This document shows, piece after piece, positions 26,483 to 33,760 of a stretch of DNA of 64,000 nt (position 1 is the stretch's first letter; every line of letters starts with the position of its first letter). This DNA comes from an uncultured Bacilli bacterium. Lineage in GTDB: Bacteria > Bacillota_I > Bacilli_A > RF39 > UBA660. The notes under the pieces were generated by a model. It made no database searches. It had not been told where the DNA came from and worked only from the letters and a program-made list of their open reading frames with translations. The position numbers were made by a program, and so were the translations under genes. The stretch covers positions 1 to 64,000 of the forward strand of contig CAJUTK010000002.1 of the NCBI GenBank assembly GCA_910589375.1. The letters run 5' to 3'.

Positions 26483-26508
26483 AAAAGAATTTTTTTGAAA
26501 TTCTTTTT
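26483..26508 (-). terminator. Terminator after the Tyr/Pro/Gly-rich gene
   Basis: AAAAAGAATTT / AAATTCTTTTT symmetric stem, T-rich in both directions. Confidence 0.7.
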
Positions 26509-26749
26509 AATAGTAATATGGTCCATAATAAGGAGTAGGATATGGTGGATAGTAATAATTATTTGTATAGTAAGGTTGGTTGTATCCATTTCCTCCTCCA
26601 TAGAAGAATGGTGCTACTAATCCTCCAGTAATTCCTCCTAATAAGAAAGGCCCTAAAAATCCTACTCTATCTTCTTGTACATTCATTGGTTGATAAGAGG
26701 TAGGCATGACATTATTTGATGGAACGAAAGCATTAGATTGTTGAAACAT
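26507..26749 (-). CDS. Small Tyr/Pro/Gly-rich protein
   Basis: 80 residues from the ATG at 26749, which follows AAAGGAGAAT; a longer frame upstream has no ribosome site. A Gln/Asn-rich start leads to a hydrophobic glycine segment (FLGPFLLGGITGGLVAPFF) and a tail almost made of Tyr, Pro and Asn (NYYYPPYPTPYYGPYYY). Such composition is seen in small spore-coat and cell-surface proteins of Firmicutes, but no family is recognised with confidence. Confidence 0.6.
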   Translation of the reverse strand: MFQQSNAFVPSNNVMPTSYQPMNVQEDRVGFLGPFLLGGITGGLVAPFFYGGGNGYNQPYYTNNYYYPPYPTPYYGPYYY

Positions 26750-26857
26750 AGATATTCTCCTTTCATGAATAGGATATGCGATAGTGTAATGTTTGTGATT
26801 ATATCTAGAAAAATGGAAAAACAAAAAAGTTTTTTCATATACTTTAGTAGGTGGTTT

Positions 26858-27682
26858 ATGAAAAAGTTTTTTGAATATATAGGTCTTCTTAGTTTAGTAT
26901 GTTTTAGCTTCTTTTTAACGGATAAAACAGCTTCAGTTGTTCAAGAAGTAGATGATTTAATGATTCAAATTAAGTCACATCAAGAGGAATACAATCAAAA
27001 AGGAGAAAATGCAACTGTGAAAGAAAAATATATTGTTCCTGGACTACCAAATAGAAGTGTTAATACCCTAAAAAGCTACCAAGAGATGAAAAAAGTAGGT
27101 GTATACGATTCTAATTATTTTGTTTACGATATTAAAAAGCCTTCTGATAATTTAGATAATCATTTAGATAAATATATCGTTTCGGGAAATCCTAAAAAAA
27201 GAATGGTAAGTATTATTTTTTTAGTTAAGGAAGGGTCTATAAAATCTATTTTAGATAAAATAGGGGATAAGAAAGTATCGTTTGTCATTCCTAATTATAA
27301 TTTCCAAAATCAAATATCTGATATAGAATTCGCTATTGGCGAAGGAAATGAATTTCTGATTGAAGATTCTAAAGAACAAAGCTATTTGAATACGAAACAA
27401 AAATTAGAAACATTAAAAAATCCTACTAAGGTTTGTTACAATATAGCACAAGATGATAATTATTTATCATTATGTAAAAAAAATAAATATTATTCTGTAG
27501 CACCTACTAAAGTTATCACAAAAACTCCTTTGACAACAACGAAAGAAATTTTAGCGCCTGGTTTATTTTTAACTTTTGAAGTGAATAATCAATTGTTAGA
27601 GGAACTTCCAAATATTATTTCTTATATTGAATCTAGAGGATATCAAATTAAACCTCTTTCTGAACATATAAAAGAAGATTAA
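26858..27682 (+). CDS. Membrane-anchored, degenerate polysaccharide deacetylase-like protein
   Basis: 274 residues from the ATG at 26858, chosen because AGGTGG precedes it and the upstream extension overlaps the divergent gene. One N-terminal membrane helix (YIGLLSLVCFSFFLT) and a linker lead to a domain with the strand layout of NodB deacetylases: RMVSIIFLVKEGSIKSIL, VSFVIPNYN, and a closing YIESRGYQIKPLSEHI. The catalytic FDDGP segment reads FLVKEG and the metal-site HxxxH is not visible, so it is probably not an active deacetylase. The similarity is weak and could be wrong. Confidence 0.45.
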   Translation: MKKFFEYIGLLSLVCFSFFLTDKTASVVQEVDDLMIQIKSHQEEYNQKGENATVKEKYIVPGLPNRSVNTLKSYQEMKKVGVYDSNYFVYDIKKPSDNLDNHLDKYIVSGNPKKRMVSIIFLVKEGSIKSILDKIGDKKVSFVIPNYNFQNQISDIEFAIGEGNEFLIEDSKEQSYLNTKQKLETLKNPTKVCYNIAQDDNYLSLCKKNKYYSVAPTKVITKTPLTTTKEILAPGLFLTFEVNNQLLEELPNIISYIESRGYQIKPLSEHIKED

Positions 27683-27706
27683 AGGTTTTCAAATCTTCTT
27701 TTTTTC
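27672..27706 (+). terminator. Terminator after the deacetylase-like gene
   Basis: AAGAAGATT / AATCTTCTT stem and T-run. Confidence 0.8.
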
Positions 27707-27730
27707 TATATAATAAAGTTGGTGATATTT

Positions 27731-29896
27731 ATGAAGAAACCAGAACTTTTATCTCCAGCAGGGAATATGGAGAGTTTGTATGCTGCTATAGAAGGTGGTT
27801 GTGATGCTATTTATTTATCGGGGACATTGTATGGAGCACGTAGTTATGCAGCAAATTTTACAAACGAACAATTAAAAGAAGCTGTCAGTTATGCTCATAT
27901 GTATAATGTAAAGGTTTATGTAACCATTAATACTCTTATTTATGAAGCAGAAGTAAAAAGATTTTTAGAATATGTAGATTATTTGGTTTCTATTTTTGTA
28001 GATGCTGTTATTGTTCAAGATATTGGAATGATGGACTTATTGAGAAGTATATATCCAGATTTAGAAATTCATGCTTCTACTCAAATGCATATTCATAATT
28101 TAGAGGGGGTTAAGCTTTTAGAAGAGCTTGGATTAAAAAGAGTGGTTCTTGCTCGTGAAACTCCAATTGAGTTAATATCTGAAATAAAAGACAATTCCTC
28201 TATTGAAATAGAGATATTCGTTCATGGTGCTTTATGCATTTCTTATTCTGGTCAATGCCTTATGAGTAGTTTGATTGGAGGAAGAAGTGGTAATAGGGGA
28301 ACTTGTGCACAATGTTGTAGACAACCATATGATTTATATTCAGACGGGAAAAAACAAAATAAAGAACAGTATCTTTTGAGTACCAAAGATTTAAATACAT
28401 TAGATTATATTCCTAGCCTTATGGACATTAATGTGGATAGTTTAAAAATAGAGGGTAGAATGAAAAGACCTGAATATGTTTATTTGATAACTTCTCTTTA
28501 TAGAAAAGTAATAGACTCTTATTTTTCATCTGGAAAAGTGGAGGTAAGTAGTTTGGAACAAAAAGAAATAGAAAAGATTTTTCATAGGGGATTTTCCAAA
28601 GGATTTTTATTTCATGAGGAGAACAATCAGTTTGTAAATGAATTTAGACCTAATCATATGGGAATACCAATGGGTGTAGTAAAAGATATAAAAGGCTCTT
28701 TTGTGGAAATAGAATTGACAGATAACCTAGAAATTGGTGATGGCATTCGCATATTAGGAGAAAAAGAAGATTTTGGTACTACTATTGATGTGATATGGAA
28801 AGGGAAAGAAAAAATAAAAATTGCTAGAAAAAAAGATACAGTCACAATTCCTTTTAAAGAGAATGTTAGTAAAGGTTCTTTGGTAGTAAAGACAACTGAT
28901 AAAGAACAGTTAGAGAGATTAAAAGATCAAATTTCTAAGAAATTAAGAAAAGTTCCAATTAGTTGTTTTTTAGAAGCAAAAAAAGGTAGTCCAATACGTT
29001 TAAAACTAGAAGAAGGAAAATGTCAATGTGAAGTTGAAAGTGACTTTATAGTAGAGGAAAGTTCTACTTCTCCTATGACAAAGGAAAGAATTAAGAAGCA
29101 AATCGAAAAGTTAGGAGGGACCGTATATTCCCTAAAAGAACTTTCTATCAATATGGATGATTCTATTTTTATTCCTATTCAAAAACTAAATGAATTAAGA
29201 CGTTTAGGAATTGAAAAACTAACAGAGAAACGGTTATTCCGAGATAATATTTTGAAGAAGGAGTATCATAAAAACATTCCAGATTTCCCATTAAAAAAAG
29301 AAAGGTCTGTTTATGTTACTACTTTAGAACAATATGAAAAAATAAAGAATAAAGAATATGATGAAATTTACATAGATGGATGTATCTTCTATGAAATAAG
29401 AAATAGCAAATCTATTTTAAAAATTCCTCGTGTTCAGGAACATTTAAAATCAACAGAAGAAAAAGTATTAGTAGGGGAATTAGGTAGTGTTGCTTATTAT
29501 AAAGATAGCGTATCTGATTTTTCTTTGAATGTAGTAAATTCCTATAGTATAGCGTTTCTTCATGGATTGGGGGTTAGAAAAGTAACTCTTTCTTATGAAT
29601 TAAATGATTATCAAATAGAAAGAATGATAACAGAATATCATAATCGTTATAAGAAAAATCCTTGTTTAGAAATGATTGTTTCTGGACCAATAGAAGCTAT
29701 GGTTATGAAATATAATTTATTTGAAAAATATCATTTAAAAGGACAAAATAATAAATTGGTAGATAAATATCATAATCAATTTCCAATAAAATGGAAGGAC
29801 GGATATGTATATATTTATCATTATCAGCCAAGAAAATTAGTAGATTTAGAAAAGTATTATGCTATGGGAATTACCTGTTTAAGAGATTCTTTTTAA
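27731..29896 (+). CDS. U32 peptidase-family protein, RlhA-like
   Basis: 722 residues, ATG at 27731 after GGTGAT. The TIM-barrel start ELLSPAGNMESLYAAIEGG and YLSGTLYGARSYAANF are typical of U32. The cysteine cluster CISYSGQC...GTCAQCC matches the Fe-S site of U32 RNA hydroxylation proteins (RlhA, TrhP). The long C-terminal half, with DUF3656-like features, gives a length closer to RlhA (about 650) than to the shorter TrhP, which favours 23S rRNA cytidine hydroxylation over tRNA uridine hydroxylation; this is inference. It stands alone between two terminators. Confidence 0.82.
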   Translation: MKKPELLSPAGNMESLYAAIEGGCDAIYLSGTLYGARSYAANFTNEQLKEAVSYAHMYNVKVYVTINTLIYEAEVKRFLEYVDYLVSIFVDAVIVQDIGMMDLLRSIYPDLEIHASTQMHIHNLEGVKLLEELGLKRVVLARETPIELISEIKDNSSIEIEIFVHGALCISYSGQCLMSSLIGGRSGNRGTCAQCCRQPYDLYSDGKKQNKEQYLLSTKDLNTLDYIPSLMDINVDSLKIEGRMKRPEYVYLITSLYRKVIDSYFSSGKVEVSSLEQKEIEKIFHRGFSKGFLFHEENNQFVNEFRPNHMGIPMGVVKDIKGSFVEIELTDNLEIGDGIRILGEKEDFGTTIDVIWKGKEKIKIARKKDTVTIPFKENVSKGSLVVKTTDKEQLERLKDQISKKLRKVPISCFLEAKKGSPIRLKLEEGKCQCEVESDFIVEESSTSPMTKERIKKQIEKLGGTVYSLKELSINMDDSIFIPIQKLNELRRLGIEKLTEKRLFRDNILKKEYHKNIPDFPLKKERSVYVTTLEQYEKIKNKEYDEIYIDGCIFYEIRNSKSILKIPRVQEHLKSTEEKVLVGELGSVAYYKDSVSDFSLNVVNSYSIAFLHGLGVRKVTLSYELNDYQIERMITEYHNRYKKNPCLEMIVSGPIEAMVMKYNLFEKYHLKGQNNKLVDKYHNQFPIKWKDGYVYIYHYQPRKLVDLEKYYAMGITCLRDSF

Positions 29897-29910
29897 GAAT
29901 CTCTTTTTTT
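29879..29910 (+). terminator. Terminator of the U32 gene
   Basis: AAGAGATTCTT / AAGAATCTCTT perfect stem followed by Ts. Confidence 0.88.
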
Positions 29911-29961
29911 TAGAAGGAAATTGGGATGTTATCAATAATAATTAAGTAGGAAGGTGATAAA

Positions 29962-32040
29962 ACGAAAAAATATCCATTTGAGCATCAAGAAGAGGAGAAA
30001 GATTGCGCCATTGCCTGTTTTTTAATGATTATGGAGTATTATGGTGGCTATATGGATACAGAAGATATAAGGGAGCTTTTTCATACTAATAAAAATGGAA
30101 CGAATGCATTTGATATTGTAGAAGGAGTAAAACAAATTGGCTTTTCTGCAAAGGGGGTTTTTTGTCCAACAGATAAGTTATTAGAAGAAGAATTAATGCT
30201 TCCTTGTATAGCAAACGTAACGATGAATCAATCTTATTCTCACTTTGTAGTGATTTATGAAATAGATAAGAAGAAGCAGAAGTTAATAATAGCAGATCCT
30301 GCCAATAAAATTATGGAGATAAAGTTAGATGTTTTTAATGCTATCTATAGTGGAAATCTACTGTTTTTATATCCTATAAAACCATTACTACATTTTGAAA
30401 AAAAGAGAATTTCATTAAGAGATATATGGATACTTTTACAGGATAGTAAAAAATTAATTATGCAAGTTTTTTTGATATCTATCTTTATCATAACTTATGC
30501 AATTGCCACTTCTTTTTATGGTGAAACTATGTTAAAAAAATTACAAATGAATCAGCAAAGCTCTTATTTTTTATTTCTATTTCTCATTTTTTCAATTCTT
30601 ACTTTTTTAAAGTTAACAAGTGAATTTATTAGAACTAAATTAATTCTTTGGATAGAAAAGAATGTGGATATTTTATTAACCCAGGATATATTTTTTAAAG
30701 TTTTATTCCTTCCATATTGTTATTATCATAATCACACCTCGGGAGACATTTTGTCTAGAATGAATGGAATTAATGATATTAAAGTTGCTATTAGTAAATG
30801 GCTTATGGTTCTTATAGTTGACATTCCTCTCATGCTGATATCTTTTATTTGTCTTTATATTCTCCATTCTAAATTAGCAATTATAATAGTTTTATTTTTT
30901 ATATTACAGCTTTTCGTATTAAAACTTTTTAGTAATCCTTTAAAAGAAAAAATAGAAGAATGTCAAAAAGAAAATGCATACTTATCCACTCTTAAAGTAG
31001 AAGGAATTCAGTCTTTTGAGACAATCAAAGGAATTTCCTTAGAAAAGTATTTTTATAAAAAGTGGATGGAACAAAAAGTTTCTTTTATCAGAAAAATTCA
31101 TAGCTTAGAAAGTATTATCGGAGTAGAAAGTTATATAAAAGAATTTTTTCAAGAATTTAGCTCTTTACTTTTATTGCTGTTTGGCTGTCTATTTGTAAAA
31201 GAAGGTTCATTACAATTTTCTACTTTATTGACAATTCAGACTTTGTCTCTTTATTTTTATACTCCTGTTGGAGAATTTATAGATTTGAATAGAGATACGA
31301 AACAAGCAGTGGTAGCTTGGGAGAGACTTTCTATATTATCTAAAAAAGATTCTGGAAAAGGATTTTTAAAAAATTATCAAACGGATAATATTATTTTTCA
31401 AGATGTAACTTATTCTTATAGACCAAGTATGGAGGTATTACATCACGTAAACCTAACTATAAAAAAGGAAGATAAGGTTTTAATTTTAGGAAGTAGTGGA
31501 AGTGGAAAAAGTACTTTATTTAAACTGTTAAAAAGGTATTATGAAATCCCTAGAAATAAAATTCTTTTAGGAATTAATGATATAAATGATTATGATAATG
31601 TTAATTTTATTTCCTATATTCATCAAAATGAAAATTTGTATACAGGAAGTATGCTTGAAAATATTGTATTAGGAGAGAAAGTTGATGAAAGCTATTTAGA
31701 AAAAGTTTGTAAAATTTGTAAATTAGATGAAATTATAAATAGAGAACAGTTAGGATACTATCAATTAATAGAAGAAAATGGAATTAATCTTTCTGGTGGT
31801 GAAAGACAGAGAATCGTTCTAGCTAGGACTTTGCTTAAACCATTTTATATCTTGATAATAGATGAAGGACTGAATCAATTAGATGTAAATCTTGAAAGAA
31901 AAATCTTAAAGGATATTTTTCATGAGTTTTACGATAAAACGATTATTGTAATTTCACATAGGGAAGAAAATTTAGATTTATTTTCTCATAAGGTAAGAAT
32001 GTCTCATGGAAAAATTATAGAGGATGTGGAAAAATGCTAG
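29962..32040 (+). CDS. Bacteriocin ABC exporter with C39 leader peptidase
   Basis: About 692 residues if started at the ACG at 29962, placed after AGGAAGGTGATAAA just where other genes here have ATG. The first ATG (30025) would delete the catalytic Cys, so the start must be upstream. Domains: C39 peptidase (Gln9, Cys15, His94, Asp112 as oxyanion and triad residues) that cuts after Gly-Gly; six membrane helices (about 155-435); NBD with Walker A GSSGSGKS (near 510), signature LSGGERQR (near 609) and Walker B ILIIDE. It processes and exports the two peptides encoded just downstream. The NBD has ILIIDEGLNQLD in place of the usual EATSALD, a mild divergence. Confidence 0.9.
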   Translation, partial: TKKYPFEHQEEEKDCAIACFLMIMEYYGGYMDTEDIRELFHTNKNGTNAFDIVEGVKQIGFSAKGVFCPTDKLLEEELMLPCIANVTMNQSYSHFVVIYEIDKKKQKLIIADPANKIMEIKLDVFNAIYSGNLLFLYPIKPLLHFEKKRISLRDIWILLQDSKKLIMQVFLISIFIITYAIATSFYGETMLKKLQMNQQSSYFLFLFLIFSILTFLKLTSEFIRTKLILWIEKNVDILLTQDIFFKVLFLPYCYYHNHTSGDILSRMNGINDIKVAISKWLMVLIVDIPLMLISFICLYILHSKLAIIIVLFFILQLFVLKLFSNPLKEKIEECQKENAYLSTLKVEGIQSFETIKGISLEKYFYKKWMEQKVSFIRKIHSLESIIGVESYIKEFFQEFSSLLLLLFGCLFVKEGSLQFSTLLTIQTLSLYFYTPVGEFIDLNRDTKQAVVAWERLSILSKKDSGKGFLKNYQTDNIIFQDVTYSYRPSMEVLHHVNLTIKKEDKVLILGSSGSGKSTLFKLLKRYYEIPRNKILLGINDINDYDNVNFISYIHQNENLYTGSMLENIVLGEKVDESYLEKVCKICKLDEIINREQLGYYQLIEENGINLSGGERQRIVLARTLLKPFYILIIDEGLNQLDVNLERKILKDIFHEFYDKTIIVISHREENLDLFSHKVRMSHGKIIEDVEKC

Positions 32041-32477
32041 ACTCTAGAATGTATTTACACCCCAATACTATTTTAAAAAGAAAAATGCCTTCCTATTTTT
32101 GTTATTGGGTAGTTTTCCATTTATTATTTTGTCTTTTATTTTTCCCAATTTTTGCTTTTTATAAAATAGAGAAAAGGCTTACTGTTATTGGCTATTATCA
32201 AAATAACCAAGTACGGATAGTTACAGATAAAAGCTTTTTTCAACTTAAAACAGAAAATCTTAAAATAAATGAAAAGATGTATTTGTACCATATAAATAAA
32301 ATACAACCTATTGCTTATGAAGAAGGAAAAGCTAGTTTATGGGAAGTAATGATATCTTTGAATCTACCAGATAGTTGGAAAGTTGATAATAATCAATTTG
32401 AACTGTCTTTCATACAAGAAGAAACAACTTTGCTAAAACAATTTTTAAAAACTATAAAGAAAGGGATGAGATTATAA
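32034..32477 (+). CDS. Miniature bacteriocin secretion accessory protein (HlyD-like, lacking the hairpin)
   Basis: 147 residues overlapping the exporter by 7 bases. One membrane helix (about 22-45, FCYWVVFHLLFCLLFFPIFA) then a small beta domain: RLTVIGYYQNNQVRIVT, SLWEVMISLNLPDSWKV, and a C-terminal LLKQFLKTIKK helix. Layout resembles the ends of HlyD-type accessory proteins of bacteriocin exporters with the long coiled-coil hairpin removed. Position between exporter and peptides supports an accessory role. An immunity role is the main alternative. Similarity is low. Confidence 0.55.
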   Translation: MLDSRMYLHPNTILKRKMPSYFCYWVVFHLLFCLLFFPIFAFYKIEKRLTVIGYYQNNQVRIVTDKSFFQLKTENLKINEKMYLYHINKIQPIAYEEGKASLWEVMISLNLPDSWKVDNNQFELSFIQEETTLLKQFLKTIKKGMRL

Positions 32478-32614
32478 GAGAATTACAAGAAGCAGAAATG
32501 AAAAAAATAAATGGAGGAGGCATATCCCTAGGTGCAGGTGCTTTAATTGTTATGGGTGCTGTATTTATAATCGGGGTAATTGATGGTTTTCTAAGGCCAC
32601 TAAAATGTCATTAG
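32474..32614 (+). CDS. Double-glycine leader bacteriocin-like peptide 1 (non-ATG start)
   Basis: 46 residues if read from ATA at 32474 (or ATT at 32471). The leader x-RELQEAEMKKINGG aligns residue for residue with that of peptide 2. The predicted mature part is 31 residues, beginning GISLGAGALIVMG, very hydrophobic and glycine-rich, ending LRPLKCH with a single Cys. The only in-frame ATG, at the ninth leader residue, would leave a seven-residue leader, too short for C39 recognition. The start overlaps the previous stop (ATAA), which suggests coupling. The ATG-like start has probably changed by one base; the gene may be weakly expressed or silent. Confidence 0.7.
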   Translation: MRELQEAEMKKINGGGISLGAGALIVMGAVFIIGVIDGFLRPLKCH

Positions 32615-32621
32615 GTGAAAA

Positions 32622-32789
32622 ATGAGAGATCTTACGAAAGAAGAATTACAAAAAATTTATGGTGGTGCCATTAGTGCTACTTTATTAAATGCCTTTATTA
32701 GAGGTATTAATACTATTTTAGAAGTAGGTAGAAGTTTTGGAAGCGCTATTCGAAGAATCATTGCTAAAGATGCATGCCCTATATCTTAA
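32622..32789 (+). CDS. Double-glycine leader bacteriocin-like peptide 2
   Basis: 55 residues with a standard ATG after TTAGGTGAAAA. Leader MRDLTKEELQKIYGG has the family features: acidic helix, hydrophobic spacing (Leu4, Leu9, Ile12) and the GG cleavage site. The 40-residue mature part starts AISATLLNAFIRGIN, is cationic and amphipathic, carries a LEVGRSFGSAIRR core and ends DACPIS with one Cys. It lies 7 bases after peptide 1, downstream of the C39 exporter. A class II bacteriocin, perhaps one half of a two-peptide (IIb) toxin, is the best reading; a signalling peptide is possible. Confidence 0.85.
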   Translation: MRDLTKEELQKIYGGAISATLLNAFIRGINTILEVGRSFGSAIRRIIAKDACPIS

Positions 32790-32935
32790 AATGTAAACAA
32801 ATAGTATTAAAAATAGTTATTTTTCTTTTTCTTTTCTTTTTATTAGCATTAGGAAGTTATCTATTTTTGGAATTGGGTAGATATTTAGGTACAATGATAC
32901 GATATTTAGTAGAAGGAAATATCTGTTTTTTCTAG
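32774..32935 (+). CDS. Small single-TM protein, probable immunity protein
   Basis: 53 residues from ATG 32774, overlapping peptide 2 by 16 bases in another frame, so translation is probably coupled. A basic start (MPYILKCKQ) and a hydrophobic helix (IVLKIVIFLFLFFLLALGSY) lead to a tail, LELGRYLGTMIRYLVEGNIC, that aligns without gaps to the core of peptide 2 (8 of 20 identical, 6 more conservative). There is no double-glycine leader. Position after the peptides and its membrane helix fit an immunity protein; the shared segment may be mimicry of the toxin. A third effector is the alternative. Confidence 0.6.
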   Translation: MPYILKCKQIVLKIVIFLFLFFLLALGSYLFLELGRYLGTMIRYLVEGNICFF

Positions 32936-32951
32936 ATATTTCTTTTTTTTT
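32916..32951 (+). terminator. Terminator of the bacteriocin-like locus
   Basis: GAAATATCT / AGATATTTC stem, nine-base loop including the stop codon, nine-T run. Confidence 0.85.
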
Positions 32952-33001
32952 GTAAAAATAGAAATATCCCTTTATTTTTTGTAAAAAAGTGTCTTTTTTT
33001 G

Positions 33002-33030
33002 TTGAAAACTAAAAGGAATGGTGCTATAAT
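33002..33030 (+). promoter_or_regulatory. rpsU promoter
   Basis: TTGAAA, 17 bases, TATAAT. Confidence 0.75.
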
Positions 33031-33059
33031 ACTGTTAGCTTGTGAAAGGAGGGGAATCA

Positions 33060-33254
33060 ATGTCAAAGGTAGTAGTTAGAAATGGTAATGTTGAGAGTGC
33101 TTTACGTACAATGAAGCAAAAAAATGCTAGAGATGGCCTCCTTAAGAAAGCTCGCGAGCGTCAAGATGGTTATAAGAAACCAGGAGTTCGTAGAAGAGAG
33201 AAAAAGAACGAAGGTATTAAAAATACTCGAAAGAGAGAAAGAAACAATTATTAA
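33060..33254 (+). CDS. rpsU: Ribosomal protein S21
   Basis: 64 residues, very basic: SKVVVRNGNVESALRTMKQ at the start and a KKPGVRRREKK tail. The ATG at 33060 follows AAAGGAGGGG; an in-frame GTG 18 bases earlier overlaps that site and is rejected. It is followed by yqeY, the conserved Firmicute pair. Confidence 0.95.
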   Translation: MSKVVVRNGNVESALRTMKQKNARDGLLKKARERQDGYKKPGVRRREKKNEGIKNTRKRERNNY

Positions 33255-33262
33255 AAACATGG

Positions 33263-33291
33263 GGAGCTTTCAAAAAAAAGCTCCTTATTTG
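33263..33291 (+). terminator. Weak terminator/attenuator between rpsU and yqeY
   Basis: GGAGCTTT / AAAGCTCC stem followed by TTATTTGTT; the T-run is interrupted, so partial read-through into yqeY is likely. Confidence 0.6.
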
Positions 33292-33305
33292 TTAGGAGGA
33301 ACTAT

Positions 33306-33746
33306 ATGAGAGAAAGAATTTTAAAAGATTTAGTAACTGCTATGAAAGAGAAGGATAAAGAAAAATTAGCTGTATTAAGAATGGTAAAAGGAGCTATGCA
33401 ACTAGAGGAAATAAATAAAAAGGAAGAACTTAAAGATGATGAGGTTATAGCTGTTTTAGCAAAACAGATTAAAACTAGAAAAGAATCTATTGTAGAATTT
33501 CAAAAAGGTAACAGAAATGATTTAGTAGAACAAACAGAAAAAGAAATAGAGATACTAGAAACTTATATGCCAGAACAATTAAGTGGGGAAGAAGTTGAAA
33601 AAATAATAGTGGAAGCCATTCAAAAAGTAAATGCCAGTGCACCATCTGATATGGGAAAAGTTATGGGAATTATTACACCTTTATTACGTGGTAAGGCAGA
33701 TATGAGTTCTGTAAGCAAAATGGTAAAAGAAAAATTATCAAATTAG
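33306..33746 (+). CDS. yqeY: GatB/YqeY domain protein
   Basis: 146 residues resembling the tRNA-binding tail domain of GatB. Motifs: LAVLRMVKGAMQLEEI, IEILETYMPEQLS, and SDMGKVMGIITPLLRGKADMS with the conserved helical hairpin. Family members are thought to touch tRNA or amidotransferase function, but no activity is established. GGAGGA sets the ATG. Linked to rpsU. Confidence 0.92.
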   Translation: MRERILKDLVTAMKEKDKEKLAVLRMVKGAMQLEEINKKEELKDDEVIAVLAKQIKTRKESIVEFQKGNRNDLVEQTEKEIEILETYMPEQLSGEEVEKIIVEAIQKVNASAPSDMGKVMGIITPLLRGKADMSSVSKMVKEKLSN

Positions 33747-33760
33747 AAAGATGAGAAATT

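Noticed and set aside
30025..30033. ATG 30025 as the exporter start
   Set aside because: It would remove the catalytic Gln and Cys of the C39 domain, although the sequence before it is clearly homologous.
32466..32477. ATG 32466 as a start for peptide 1
   Set aside because: It is in the frame of the upstream gene and meets TAA after three codons.
32498..32614. ATG at the ninth leader codon as start of bacteriocin peptide 1
   Set aside because: It leaves a seven-residue leader and breaks the residue-by-residue match with the leader of peptide 2.
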